Shown piece by piece: positions 1 to 12,219 of a stretch of 64,000 nt of DNA; the stretch's first letter is position 1, and every line of letters starts with the position of its first letter. This stretch comes from Sipunculus nudus (lineage: Eukaryota; Annelida; Sipuncula; Golfingiida; Sipunculidae), in assembly GCA_026874595.1 (NCBI GenBank), contig CM049311.1:14475676-14539675 (forward strand), in the 5' to 3' direction. The notes beneath the pieces are model-generated. The model did not search any database and was not told the origin of the DNA. It was given only the letters and a program-made list of their open reading frames with translations. Position numbers and translations under genes: made by a program.

Positions 1-149
1 CAGAACTGGGGGTAATACATGAACATATGAAAATACAGATTGACTGTTAGTTTGCATTAATATTGAGATCTGCAGGTCCACACACAAGAACTCGTATCCA
101 AAATATTGACTCGGGTACTCGGTACGTATTACCCGAACTCGAGTAATCG

Positions 150-435
150 GGTTCTCTTTTGAGTAGAGTAATCAAGTACTTCTTTTGAGTAGAGTATCGA
201 GTACTCGCCTGAGTAGAGTAATCGAGTACTCTTTTGAGCAGATTAATCGAGTACTCCTTTAATTAGAGTAATCGAGTACTCCTTCGAGTAGATTAATCGA
301 GTACTTCTTTGAGTGGAGTAATCGAGTCCTCCTTTGAGTAGAGTAATCGAGTGCTCCTTTGTGTAGTTTAATCGAGTACTCCTTTGATTAGAGTAATCAA
401 ATACTCCTTTGAGTAGATTAATCGAGTACTCCTAT
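150..435. repeat. 25-bp minisatellite (ATCGAGTACTC family)
   Basis: About eleven tandem units of roughly 25 bp, each built on GAGTAGAGTAATCGAGTACT followed by CCTTT. Many units alternate between GAGTAGAGTAATCG and GAGTAGATTAATCG, hinting at a 50-bp dimer. Looser copies reach back to about 110. Each unit contains the palindrome-like GAGTACTC. No coding function is seen. Confidence 0.88.
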
Positions 436-480
436 CTAAATTGCACCATACTTGATCCATGCATGGTAGCAAATAAGTTC

Positions 481-482
<2 letters not shown>

Positions 483-527
<45 letters not shown>

Positions 528-528
528 G
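483..528. repeat. CA/TA microsatellite
   Basis: A run of CA repeats passes directly into TA repeats. The rest of 440-1130 is AT-rich with no exon, RNA or mobile element that I recognise. Confidence 0.85.
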
Positions 529-1129
529 GCCTTGGTGGCGATAAAACAATTTTGTCAATATTGTTTAGTCGGATAGAAAAAAAATGGCAAATCAACGGAT
601 TGCGCGCTCGAATGAGGTAACACTATACTTAAAATTATTTTCATACTCTGCAACTGTTTAAGCTGGACAGGTTATCTGCATGATTACCTTAGGTATAAAA
701 TGTTGAATTTTGATTCATGTTTATAAATGAAAACATTAATATCAAAATATACACATATTGTTAAATAATTTGTTAATGAGTAATTATTTTGGTGATCTTA
801 TGAACTGTTCACTTAATTGTATCGAAAAAAAAAGAAATGATCATCAAATAAGAAAAAGGGATTTAGCTTCATCATGGGTAACCTATATTTGCTTTTGAAC
901 GCCTATTTTCACACACAGACACACATTCACACACGATATAAACAAGACGAAAATTAATAAAGTAAGTTATATCTCAAAGAACAAGGTGTCACCTTAATTA
1001 CTATGCTAGTTTGATTTATTGCCGAGTCCTTGTTATTACGGTTCGTTGAGCGACCAATTAGTGCTCAGCTGTCTCATCCCGCCAATTAAGGACAAGCATA
1101 CGATTTGTGCATACTCGTAGCGGACGACA

Positions 1130-1585
1130 TCCACTCAGCAGACGACATCTGCCCACGGTGTATCATACCAGACAGACAGTAAACAATAGACGACAATGAC
1201 GTTGAAAAATAGCAGAAGAAAGCGAGATTATAAACAGCTGTCGTCAGCGAGATTATAAACAGCAGACGACAGTGAAATTATGAAAGAGCAGACGAAATTT
1301 TAGAACAGCAAACGACAGCATGTTGATAAGATAAGGCAAGAGACAGACTTTAAAACAGCTGACGTCAGCGAAATTATAAAACAGCAGACGACTACATGAT
1401 TATAAAGGATACGACCAGAGACAGACTTTAAAACAGCTGACGTCAGCGAAATTAAAAACAGCAGAGGGCGGCGAGAATATTATAAACAGAAGACAAAAGC
1501 CAGATTTTGAACAGAAGACAAGAGCCAGATTTTAAAACAGCTGACTTCAACAAGTTTTTGAACAGGAGACGGAATTAAGAATTTG
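1130..1585. repeat. Degenerate AACAGCAGACGAC array with CRE palindromes
   Basis: Loose tandem repeat built on AACAGCAGACGAC and GCGAAATTATAAA words. Two units with a 78-bp offset are nearly identical, and each carries the perfect palindrome GCTGACGTCAGC (1358-1369 and 1436-1447). This has the TGACGTCA core of CREB/ATF sites. The word GCAGACGAC also forms the core of the 19.4-20.2 kb minisatellite, so the two arrays may be related. Whether the CRE cores bind anything is unknown. Confidence 0.7.
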
Positions 1586-4510
1586 AAACATGAACATACA
1601 ACAGCGATAATACACAACAACCGCCGACTCGGAGATCTGTAAAACAAGCCAGAGAGATAAAAACAGAATAACAAACAACAGTGATGGTGTATATCCACGC
1701 ACGCATGCATGGGAAGCGTGGAAAATTACCCATCCACATCCTACTGTTAAATACATATAAATGGATCGTATTCTATTACATCGGGGCTCTGCTCTGTATA
1801 ATTAGGCAATCATCCCACAGCTATTCAATTTGTATTTTTTCATACATCGCAACACTTTTCATACATGATGGATGGGGCTATAATACACCGAAGGTGCCAT
1901 GTAATGTGACAATTACACTTTTCTTAGGTACCAAGTATGCAACAGCTTGTATAGTATGCATGTATCCTGGCCTGAATTTAGTATAATGAAGCAGCGACAA
2001 CTATTAAACTGACTTATCAATGGTTGACTGTGTGGTTGATATGGCTGTTTTGTTCAGAATAGTCATGTGTGATAACATCCTAATTTTTCTGTCATGGAAC
2101 TACCGGATCGTATATACCTTTATCCAACGTTGACGTCGTTCATATGCAAGATTACTTATGAACTTTAAATCTAGTTATGATAAATTTGTGACCGGAGACG
2201 CCCTGTCTGCAAGTTGTTCATAATACATTCCACTGACTTTATAGCAGAACCAGTGAAACTTTGTAAGATTCGCCTTTTTTAAAACGGTCCGTACGAAATA
2301 ATAAGAATCCTCCCTAATGTCTAAATTAGGATTGTTTTTGGAAATTCCCAGGTTACGCAACTTTTGAAATGCTGTCATTTTTATCGTAGATAAGTCTTAG
2401 GGGTAAATCTCTTGGAATATTTATTTATTTCAAATATAATACAATTTAAATTGTAGAAGTAATGGCAAAATGAACTCCGTCAGATGGCACTTGTATTGGT
2501 ATTTATTGATGATGAATTTAAATATCGAGTGACTGGAGAGACATGTGTGATCTTGTATTAGGCCCTACATCGCGAAACTCCCTCTACTCGACTGAGAAAT
2601 AAGTAAAAAAGCTAGAGGTAAGCGATGTCACCGGGAGAACAGCCACGCCATCCACCAGCGAGGTCAAGACAAGAAGGCGGGGCAGTGGGCTTCACGGTCT
2701 AGATAGTCTCTACAAGGCCGTTCCAGTCAGCAAACAGCAGCTTGTCAGGACCACGATACGCTGTTATGACGTCATATTCATTTCAGCCAACTTCCATGAA
2801 ACCGTTGTCATCAAAACGACGGGAAAACATCAGTTACTCTCTACAACAATTAACATTAAAGGTACCTTCATCATCGGCACGACATCTCAAATGATTGATT
2901 TAAGTGAAATATAGAGGAAAGAAGAAATAGTTTAATTTTTGGAGCATCAGTTTATCATGGAGATTTTGTACTCAACAACATACGAGACAGACAAAAAGTA
3001 GCGAATTTCGATGGATCTTGATCCTCTTCCGCATATCAAATTAATCGACCCGTTAAAAGATTTACTTTTCCAATGGCTCGTTCATTCAAAAATGTCATTA
3101 TTTTACTTGAGTAGATATGATTTGGACACATACATATACAAGCACATACATGCGACCGATCACATGACAACTTGGGGAAGATATAAAATAACTTTAAATT
3201 AAATCAAAGCTTAGGTTGCTGTTGGCTATGGATAGTTTTATCTATTGAAAAAAAATATAATAGTGGAACTAAACATATTTTAGATATTTTAAATGTATTT
3301 GTAGACTTTTAAAACACAGGATTTCATTGACGCATTTACATCCTCCAATCAGGAGGAAGACATTCGATCATTCATGTGGGAAAACAAGTTCAGCTGAACG
3401 TCATGGCCCGTGGGAGTACTTCAGTCAAATATTCATCCTAATAATAATTTAAACCAAAACTAATCAAATATGCATTTTCATCATTATTGATCCATTATCA
3501 GAGGTGGTGCCAAATATATATGTAAAAGCTTGAAATATAGTATTGTTATTTTCCTAAATGCAAGATTTATTTCTATGCTCTTATTCTTAAATGTCCATGA
3601 AACAAGAAACACACAGGCACTCTCATCTCTGATGAGCAATTAAAAGAAATAAGACCATGAACTACAAGAGAACCTCAGATTAATCAATATAATGTATAGG
3701 CATTTTTAATATATGCTTTGATGCACGTACAGAATACAGATATACAAAGCAACTTCGTAGACTGGCAACCTTCATGGATATGAAAGTTGTCCTTGAATAA
3801 GTTGAATTGACCTAGATAATTCCGGTATGATGGACGCGGTATGGACATTTATCAAAATGAATTATCATTTAATTTAATGCAAGCTATTCACCTACCTTTT
3901 CTGTAAAAGTTATTGGATTTCTGGCTTACTCTTCGTTTATATTCATTCATTCTTGGTCAGTTCTGATAGGAACAGTTCTTATAACGCTCTGTGACAGATG
4001 TATGAGCTTGTGAATGTACACGGTGTTAGTAACCATGTGCCAATGTTGACAAACAGAAGTCCCGTTTTACATAAGTTGGTTGGTTGCATATTTGCGAAGG
4101 TGAAAGGTCAAAACACCCTTTACAAAACTTTTGTTCACCAGACTTTTTTCGGGCTCCCCATCTGTTCCAAACGTGTGGATGAAAAAAAAACGAACAGCCT
4201 GTGTTACGTGGAAACAGCGTTTCATGAAGTAGATTTTGTTTTAAAGGGTTAAAGGGATAATATGTCAGATATCGGAATAGGCCCCTTTAAGAAAAACAAA
4301 GGAAAGGTAAGGAAAGGTAAGGAAAAAATGGAAATATTCACATCTGGTGAATTATTTAGAGTAATTGAATTTAAAATTGCTATTAATTCCGCTAATAATG
4401 CTTGCTGGAAACAATCTTCCCCACAATTGATTATTAGGCCTTCTAAAGTGCAGATGCACTTTGTATGCCGCATACACAAAACGACACAGATTTCAAAGTA
4501 TTATTCAGGC
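1586..4510. other. Unannotated AT-rich stretch
   Basis: No coding exon, RNA gene or mobile-element signature recognised. The short open frames here (for example 3998-4252) lack splice context and any family motif, and I regard them as chance. Confidence 0.5.
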
Positions 4511-4511
4511 G

Positions 4512-4960
4512 TGTATCCTACAACATGGCATTCCAAATGTCTATAAATATGCATTGCCATTGGCATGCGTCGGTTTTGACATAAGGGGGCACAACATGAT
4601 GCCAGTCGGGGGGGGGGGGGGGGATGGCGGTGCGAGTGGAAGGGCTGCCCCTCCCATGGTGTGAAAAGTTTTTAAAAAAAAGTAGACACATTTTAGGTGT
4701 TTGCATGGAACGAAGATTGCATTGATAGGAATATTGTATCCTACAACATGGCATTCCAAATGTCTATAAATATGCATTGCCATTGGCATGCGTCGGTTTT
4801 GACATAAGGGGGCGCAACATGATGCCAGTCGGGGGGGGGGGGGGGGGATGGCGGTGCGAGTGGAAGGGCTGCCCCTCCCATGGTGTGAAAAGTTTTAAAA
4901 AAAAGTAGACACATTTTAGGTGTTTGCATGGAACGAAGATTGCATTGATAGGAATATTTG
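4512..4960. repeat. Tandem duplication of a 223-bp unit with G-tracts
   Basis: Copy 1 is about 4512-4734 and copy 2 about 4735-4960. They are nearly identical, differing mainly in the length of an internal oligo-G run (4608-4623 and 4831-4847) and in a GGCAC/GGCGC change. The shared sequence starts with TATCCTACAACATGGC and ends near GATAGGAATATT. The small antisense frames here are read through this repeat in both copies and are not genes. Confidence 0.93.
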
Positions 4961-5165
4961 GTATATAAATACGTTCACAATTATAAGAATACGAATTGTA
5001 TACCATTATAAACTAGATATTTCTTGGCACCACAGATGCCATAGTATCCCCAGGCAATTCCCCCCCCCCCCCCCCACCATTAAGAATAGACCCCCCCCCC
5101 CAATCTACAGTAGCATATAATGACACTTTGTAAGCCACTATGGTTTCTTCCATCCGTCTCTTATT

Positions 5166-5640
5166 GAGATATTTATGATTTAGTGTGATTTGCACCATAT
5201 ATGGCATTATTCAAGGTCAAGGCCACTCTCATATGAAAGGTCATGACCCCAACTTAAATATACATCTTCTCATAACCCATGACTATGAATATACATAATA
5301 TGAAAAAAATCTGTCCATTAATTTTGGCTTATTAAATGCTCACAGTACTGTTAAGTAGCATAAGGGCATTAAACGGCACAAAAACCAGAAAAGGATAACA
5401 GGTGGCGCCACCAGTTTCCGGTACATGACAACACTATCCAAGATCTTCGGCCAACTTGATTTTTTGATAAATCCTTGCAAGATTTTTTTTAGATATTTAA
5501 GAATTTGTGTGATATTCCCCCAAAAATGGACCTATTCAAGGCCAAGGTCACTCTCCTAATAAAGGTCATGACCCCATTTTAAATAGGCTTCGTCCTCTCA
5601 CCCATATCTATGCACATGTCAAGTTTGGTAAAGATCCGTA
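5166..5640. repeat. Diverged direct repeat with AGGTCATGACCC palindromes
   Basis: A segment at about 5166-5310 recurs at about 5491-5640. Both copies run from AGATATTTA through a GTGTGAT word and TTCAAGG to AAAGGTCATGACCCCA. The AGGTCA/TGACCC halves (5238-5249 and 5563-5574) form an inverted repeat with no spacer, like a nuclear-receptor half-site palindrome. A GGTGGCGCCACC palindrome lies between the copies at about 5402. C-runs occur at 5060-5075 and 5091-5101. Confidence 0.65.
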
Positions 5641-5749
5641 AATTATTTTTTGAGCTATCGCGTCCAAACGAAATCTCTCCGGCGGAAGCGGCCTTAACCA
5701 TAGTATCCCGACTTTGTCTGGGGATATAATAAATAAAAATAAGGAAGAT

Positions 5750-6960
5750 ATTTGAATCACATTGGTATATGTCTTAATTACTTTGTATTTTCTTGCTGTT
5801 TTTAATTAATCGGAAATATAAAATGATTACGGTAATGGCCAAATGGCCATTAGCCTTTACGTCATATATTTTGAGCCTATGGAAATTATAAATAGTTCTT
5901 TTTATTAAAGTAAATGCCAAGTACACATTAGGAAGGGTATGAGAGGGGGCTCCCACTACCATATTGAGAAAATTTTAAATAAATAATGTCACCAGGACAT
6001 TCTGAGGCACTTTTCATAAAAACAATGAGGATTTTTTGTTCCTTAACAGTGGTTCTCTTAAAGATCTTAGCCTGATGTCATCAAAATGTTGAGGGATACA
6101 ATTGATGTTGATGTCAATTGTGAAAACGCCATTCCATTCCTCAGTATTATGCCCAAGCAGAATGTTATAACAAAAAGACTCTCTCTCTCTCATCATAGAA
6201 ACATTTCAATTCTGTCGGAGCAAAATACACTGCTGTTCATTTATATCCTACACTTATGGATAAGAAAGTAATAAACTGTGGATACCCTAATAGTATCATT
6301 GCAAATGAATAAAAAAGAAACATAAAAAATGAAAATTAATTACGAATAAATAAGAAAAGAAATGATAGATGAAATGAGAGATGTTACAGCTCATCCGGGG
6401 GGGGGGGGGGGCTCTGGATCCGCTTTTGATGAAAACTGCTTAATCAAATTATTTAACTTACGGAAATTTGCACGTTTAGGCACTAAGTTTATCTTGACCA
6501 CTGATTTGTAATAAGGGTCAGTGTTCAAAGAGGATGAGAGAAGGTAATATCAGAGAGACACTGGTAGAACATATTATACAATCTCACTCATCAGCATATT
6601 TAGATCCGCCTTTAATTGGTTTTAAGCTGACCTGAAGTTTACTCGAATTTTTAAAACAAGTTCAGGAATGTTTATGAAACCCCAGTTAAATTACATTTTC
6701 AGTGCGAGAAAAATAAATATAAGTTAAAATTCAGTCTATATTTTTATTCACTTTACATTCAATTCGAAATCTAAATACTCATTTGACAACAAGAATGATG
6801 TCTGGATGGTGTGTTTAGACACAAACTGATTTTAAGACGTATATATATATATATCATGCAGTTCACCTGCTCAATGTGATCCTTGTGATACCCACTAGGT
6901 TAATCTGTGTTTTTTTTAACGCATTTTTTAATGCTAGATAAACTATTAATGTACATGTTG
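5750..6960. other. Unannotated stretch with a G-tract and TA repeat
   Basis: Holds a 15-base G run (6397-6411) followed by CTCTGGATCCGC, which resembles the GGATCC-type element ends seen at 40.96-41.16 kb, and a short TA repeat near 6840. No gene seen. Confidence 0.5.
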
Positions 6961-6984
6961 GCTTAACTAAAGGCAGTAGCCCAC

Positions 6985-7112
6985 GCTTCCTTTCATTTAC
7001 ATCCTGATGTTAACCAAGCCCCTGAAAAATCTCAACGTTCCTCGGCTGATATTTGGACTCCCGATCTCCCGGCTTTGAGTCCTGTGCTCTACACCACAAA
7101 AGAGGGTTGAAC
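6985..7112 (-). mobile_element. tRNA-related SINE remnant
   Basis: Read on the minus strand, a tRNA-like head (TGGTGTAGAGCACAGGACTC, then GGGAGTCC) is followed by ATCAGCCGAGGA and GAGATTTTTCA. The same order AGAGCACAG, GAGT, ATCAGCCGAGGA, GAGATTTTTCA occurs in both arms of the inverted repeat at 51.2-56.5 kb (54950-55010 plus, 52685-52735 minus). Three dispersed copies support a SINE family. Box B is poorly preserved. Confidence 0.55.
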
Positions 7113-8247
7113 AATCTGTGTGTGTGTGTTTTTTTTTTCAAACATTGCATGGCTGGTTTACAAAATGAATATTGCAGGTTAATAGCAACTTACTGCAAAA
7201 ATGGTGAGCCGGAAAGTTTATCCGTCATTGCTGTACTTCTGGGAATATGGAGTTCATTTTTATTCCAATTAATATAATTTTACCTTTAGATATTAATTCC
7301 AATCCAATTTACATCCATGTTTGGTTATTTATTTCATCTTATAATATACAACAACAGGGGCTGATACATTATTTTAGAATAGTGGGCTCACCTACCACGG
7401 AGTGGAAAAACACAAAAGGGGTAGAATTTAATTTTCAAATTTATGCTGTAATAGTGCAGTCTGGGGTAGTTTCAGCGTTGGTTTTCCGTGTTAAGTGTGT
7501 GTTGTATTATTTCCCAGATATTCTAGATCGGAAAAAGGGGACCGCGCCCACCGATTCCCCCCAAATATATATCGTCCCTGAACTTGCAGCGTACACACTT
7601 GTTCGTTGGGTTCTTAAATTCGAGGCATCTTCTGCCTTTGAATTCTATTCAATGAATGCCTTCATGAAAAGGCCTAATTCTGGGTAAAATTTTCTTCATC
7701 GTCTGCTTCAGCCCTGACATTCTAACTTAGCGCTAGATGTCTCTATAGTCGCTATGACTGTTGGTGGTCCAAAACGTTTTCTTATTTGCTCTTTCACCTC
7801 GAAAATCAGATATCTGTTGATAAGATCTTTCATCCAAACTTCTAGAACATCAAAGCTAGGATGGAAGGTATCCGGTAATGTGTATAGTAAAAAAATCATA
7901 ATGATACACGCGCAAGCCATATATCATGGAATGTTCATTTCAGCGAGTAACTCGCAGTAAAAACAGTGCCTTTCAGAAACATTCATTAACATATATATTC
8001 GATTCTCCCCACTATTAATCATATCAAATGGCAGGTAATACATAGAAATTATCTAAAGCAAAGAAAGGCGTTTCTTGTTTATAATAGTGCTTTTGACGTT
8101 TCACTTAACATAATTCTATTCGGGCCAACTTGCATTTTTTTGTGCGCAATACAGAATTCATGTGGTTATCAAGATGTCGGATCAAGGAAACTTTATAAAA
8201 GTGATAGTGTATTATTATTTGTAGGCATGATTTTATTATTAACAAGT
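7113..8247. other. Unannotated stretch including a 146-codon chance frame
   Basis: The frame at 7247-7687 (+) is the longest non-repeat frame here, but it shows no domain, no protein-like periodicity and no splice context that I can identify. I do not call it a gene. Confidence 0.4.
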
Positions 8248-8380
8248 TGTTACGGGGTGACATAAAAGCGGACCGAAATGTCTCGCTATAGTGAAGCTTG
8301 CTTTTCTAGCGAAGCGGTTGGTACGCCGGACTTGTGTACCACCTCCGATATTTTCCCCTGAACAATTTGTCTTCGTAACA
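8248..8380 (+). repeat. 5' LTR of the miniature element, decayed tRNA-like core
   Basis: Upstream copy of the terminal repeat. It keeps CTAGCGAAGCGGTTGGTA, but the box B region seen in the downstream copy is decayed, and the repeats differ by small indels and substitutions. The insertion is therefore not recent. Confidence 0.7.
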
Positions 8381-8383
8381 AAA

Positions 8384-8397
8384 TGGGGGCTCGTCCG
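8384..8397 (+). promoter_or_regulatory. Primer binding site, tRNA-Pro type
   Basis: TGGGGGCTCGTCCG begins three bases after the 5' LTR. It matches the first 14 bases of the complement of the 3' end of tRNA-Pro, the primer used by many LTR elements. Confidence 0.7.
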
Positions 8398-8499
8398 ACG
8401 TGACGGTAAACTTTGTGGCCCAGGGAATAAGCTCACCAAAGTGTGACTCCTGGGATAATTAGTCTTTTTCTGATAGCAGAACGCTCTTAAGAGGGGATG

Positions 8500-8626
8500 T
8501 GTTACGGGGTGACATAAAAGAGGACTTTGCTTTGCTAGCGAAGCGGTTGGTATACGCCTGACTTGTGCGCCACCGACATGGGTTCCAATCCCGGATCGTT
8601 CCCCTGAACAATTTGTCTTCGTAACA
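8500..8626 (+). repeat. 3' LTR containing a tRNA-like Pol III promoter
   Basis: Downstream copy of the terminal repeat. It contains TAGCGAAGCGG (box A-like, TRGCNNAGYGG type) at about 8535 and GGTTCCAATCC (box B-like, one mismatch to GGTTCGAATCC) about 34 bases later. This is close to tRNA gene spacing. The repeat therefore looks like an LTR that carries a tRNA-derived segment. Confidence 0.6.
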
Positions 8627-8639
8627 ACGTCAAGGCACG

Positions 8640-9930
8640 ATTATGCTTATGGTCATCCGAAGTCTTCAAATTCCCAGTACCAAGAATGGGTCGCTGGTCA
8701 TCTCTATATTGATTATATGACTCTGAGGTGGTATCATTAACCTACGGTTAAGTGGTTTGTATTACGGATATTTCAAAATAAATATATGTCGTATTGGCAA
8801 TGAAGAAAACGTATGCATGAATCGAATAAAACGTCTATTATGAGCAGGTTTAAACAGGTAATCAACACAACATCACAATCACTCTCTATTCAGATAACTC
8901 TGCAGGTTCGTGATGGCGCAGGGATGAAAGTTCACGTTGGACCGCTCAGTGTGGGAATTTATTTATGTATTTATTCAAAATACTGATACAGGAAAGTCTG
9001 TTCGGTTATTCAATTTGTTTTTCCACATGTCTCTATAGGTGTCACCATACAATACATACATAATAGTGAATAAAATGACAAAACATACAGCATGCAAATA
9101 CTTGTAACATAGGGAACGAACAAATTATACATGATTACAGGTACATCGGTATTATATACATTATAAATCGGTCTGTTATCATGACATAGTATAATTATAT
9201 CTATATATATAATTATATTATACCCATTCCTGTATTACAAATAAGCGACTGAGTAAATTATACAGTAAGGTATAAAATATGTATCACATAATTACAATAA
9301 CATCTTCATCAGAATATACTTTGTACAGGCGAGGTTTAAAAAAAGGAGTCATGTGAACAGAACAATAAGATTTTGTTATTGCACGAAGCCACCCATATGG
9401 CCCTATTTATATATTTCTATGTTCCACTCTTTTCAAGAAATCCATGACTGAGCACAGTTTGTGCACAGCTAACGGTCACGTGTCTCGTCCAAACGTTTAT
9501 TGTGGTTGTGGCCACAAAAAAATAGTACAGTTGAAGAAAGATTAAGGTTATCGGTGGTTCTTTTCAGAATCTAAATATTTCCAATTACAATTAAGGTTCC
9601 TTCTTTTATGTCTCATAAAAATTAGACAAGTAGCCTCGATGTAGGTGAAGACAGCAGTCCTATACATGAACAGAGATTTCCTCCGAATTATATGTGTCTA
9701 TAATAGATAGTTTATGTATCAATAATAGATACAGATAGGTCAGGGAAATCTCTGATAATATTTAATTTAGTTCTCAGAATGTTACCCAGTTAAGTGACAT
9801 CGGGCTTCTTCTGAAAATATTTCTTATAGTCCAAATAACGGGAAAGTAGATTAAACCCAGACAGACTTCATGATAACAAGATTCATGGACAGATCCCTCT
9901 TATTAAATAAGGCAGACAAAGAAACTAATA
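8640..9930. other. Unannotated AT-rich stretch
   Basis: No gene or element recognised. 8950-9350 is rich in ATTTAT/ATACAT words but has no clear period. Confidence 0.5.
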
Positions 9931-10500
9931 GACCTATTCCACTGAGGCGACTCTTGCAGGTTGTCGTCGCAATGTCGTCAGAGTGTCGCATGTATTGTCG
10001 GTGTTGGTGTTGCCGCGGGATTTTCAAAATGCTGAAAAATCTCAATCTACAACCTTTCGATGCCAATGGGTGTAGCCTGAGTTCTACTGACGTATGTGCT
10101 GTAGTAGGTTGTCGCTAGGCAACGTAGGTTGTCGTAAATGCTGTCGTAAATGGTAGCTAGGTGACAATGGGCCCACCTGCGTCTCTAGCTCAGAAAAAGC
10201 ACACGAGGGATAATAGTGTGGTTTTTGAAGGTAGCCTCGTCTTTTTCAGTTTTCCTTCTGGCCCATCCCAGGTCTCTTCAGGTACAAGGGATTCAGCCAC
10301 ACACCACTCTTCTTGGCCTTCTTCTTTCCCTGTCACCTTGTCTACCTGTCTTGCTGATTTTTCAGCATGAAGGCTATCGTAATCAGAGCCGAACTTCTAC
10401 TTGCAGCTTTAATACCGTCTGACGTGACTCGACAATGGCTCCCGGCGACCTGCCACGACTATGACGACCGCCAGCAGTCGCCAACAAAAATTGACTTAGT
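9931..10500. other. GTCGTCG-rich stretch, possible transposon debris
   Basis: Starts at CTATTCCACTGAGGCGACT and is rich in GTCGTCGCAATGTCG-like words. It ends in a segment (10431-10490) with GGCGACCTGCCACGAC and GACCGCCAGCAGTCGCC, which partly mirrors the beginning. This could be a decayed element with terminal inverted repeats, but the ends are too diverged to be sure. Confidence 0.3.
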
Positions 10501-10899
10501 TGGACAGGTACATAAGAGTCTTCGTGGCAAAACAGTCATATGAGAAGGTTCCTGCTGAAGCTTTTAATTTCCTGCTGTGATAAAGGGTTCTTTTTAGAAT
10601 GAAGCATGCAAGACGGTACATATGAAAGAGTCCAGAGGCATTATTGACGATGCTGAACTGTTTATGCTGTATAACTCTAGTCCGCAACTGAACGCTGACT
10701 TTCAAATTATTTTTTTAGGAACAGGCATGATATCGCTGCCAGAAGGTTAAGCATGATACATTTCATAAATGTGACGTAAACATTACCCTTCACGGGAAGA
10801 GAATTTGAGCATTTAGCCGGGACCATCTTTCGGGCTTGATCATTTGGCTGGAAGAACGGAATGTTACACTTTCTTGCTGGACGCTGACGAGCCGGGGGC

Positions 10900-10998
10900 G
10901 GGGGGGGGGGGGACATCAGCGTTATGTTGTTGACTAGTGTAGCTTGTAACAGCTCTTTCATGTGAACTAGTGTAACTTGTAATAGCTCTTTCATGTCC
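10900..10998. repeat. G-tract followed by a 33-bp unit repeated twice
   Basis: A G-run at 10900-10912 is followed by two copies of ACTAGTGTARCTTGTAAYAG plus CTCTTTCATGTGA (10933-10965 and 10966-10998). A small antisense frame through it is a repeat artefact. Confidence 0.85.
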
Positions 10999-10999
10999 C

Positions 11000-12170
11000 A
11001 AGGTCATGTTAAAAACATAAAGCTAATATATACATCCAATTATTAAAAAATATCAAGAGAGACACTGTCACTGGTCGTTATATATTGTATACCATATATA
11101 AGTGTCGGCCGTGATGTTTTATAATTACGCAGTAATTATGGGTGTAACGGTATAATAAAGTGTTACCGCCGACCGCAGAGACGATGATGTTTTTGTCCGT
11201 GACAGTTTGTACCTAACGGGTGTTGATTTCTATATTGTAGATGTACTGTTAACTTATAATTATACACCTCATTACTTATTGTTTGTCTCACTAGATGACA
11301 CTATTTAAGCACAAATAATATATATATGCAGTAGAACTCTATTATATATTAAGTCCATTAGTCATATAAAATTTGTGAATGTTCAGTCAGGAATTCGGCC
11401 TATTATATTGAATTATTCCCTTTTCTTTTGCACAATGTAAAGATCTAGCGTATATATTTGTGTCTCAGCTTATGTTTTCATGCATACTGGTATACAGATG
11501 TTACGACAAATTCTCTTATCTCTGAAACTAACATTTGTATTAGTCATATCGCTGATAAATGAAATAGGTAATCAAATATTATTATATTTATTATTAGAAT
11601 ATTATAGTATTACTTATATTATTAATTTTTCAATATAATATTACGTATATACATTCTATACACTCTATATATATTTATATATATATTTATATATATATAT
11701 ATATTTACATCCATGAAGCTGACCTAAAAGTTAATATCTTGTATAAAAAAACAGCCACGAATGTTTTTCACTTCGTTTTTACCCACGCTACCATAAGACC
11801 TCAGATGTGAGGCCGTTTTTGTGAACAATTTTATTGACAGACTTCTATTCTTTCTTTATAATTTACTGTATAATAGCGGTTACACCTTATCTGACCTGGA
11901 TATCTGACTAGACCATTACGGCGTTCTGCTACGTTTACTGGGTTGATGAGCATCAGATAATGATAGGAATTAAATCAGGTCTGGGTCAGCATTCCGCTGG
12001 TTCACCAAGAAATTGTAATATATAACTAGCATAACGATACTGGGACGTTTTAACTGGTCTGAGATTGTAATTTTGTTATTTATGATAATTGTCAAGCATG
12101 ATAGCAATTGTCACGATTAACGGGAAAGAAGTTACAATGCTTTAATAGTCTGTTTGTTTAAATTATGCAT
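11000..12170. other. Unannotated AT-rich stretch
   Basis: Contains irregular TA-rich sequence at 11660-11705. No gene, RNA or mobile element recognised. Confidence 0.5.

Positions 12171-12172
<2 letters not shown>

Positions 12173-12217
<45 letters not shown>
12173..12217. repeat. TA microsatellite
   Basis: Uninterrupted TA dinucleotides. A CT run follows at 12321-12350. Confidence 0.95.

Positions 12218-12219
<2 letters not shown>

Larger units (their letters stand above)
8248..8626 (+). mobile_element. Miniature LTR retrotransposon (TRIM-like), two LTRs
   Basis: Two direct repeats of 133 and 127 bp flank only 119 bp. Each begins TGTTACGGGGTGACATAAAA and ends CTTCGTAACA, so each has TG...CA ends in a perfect 7-bp inverted pair (TGTTACG/CGTAACA). 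Three bases after the first repeat is TGGGGGCTCGTCCG, the start of a tRNA-Pro-type primer binding site. Just before the second repeat is the purine tract AAGAGGGGA. Repeat, primer site, purine tract and repeat in this order are the hallmarks of a terminal-repeat retrotransposon in miniature. Nothing in it could code for protein, so it would need another element's enzymes. The flanks AAGT and ACGT are a possible 4-bp target duplication with one mismatch. The alternative, two tandem SINEs, explains neither primer site nor purine tract. Confidence 0.75.

Noticed and set aside
4518-5207. Pro-rich small frames
   Set aside because: Produced by oligo-G/C tracts inside a tandem duplication.
7247-7687. 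146-codon plus-strand frame
   Set aside because: No domain, no splice context and no protein-like features; AT-rich chance frame.
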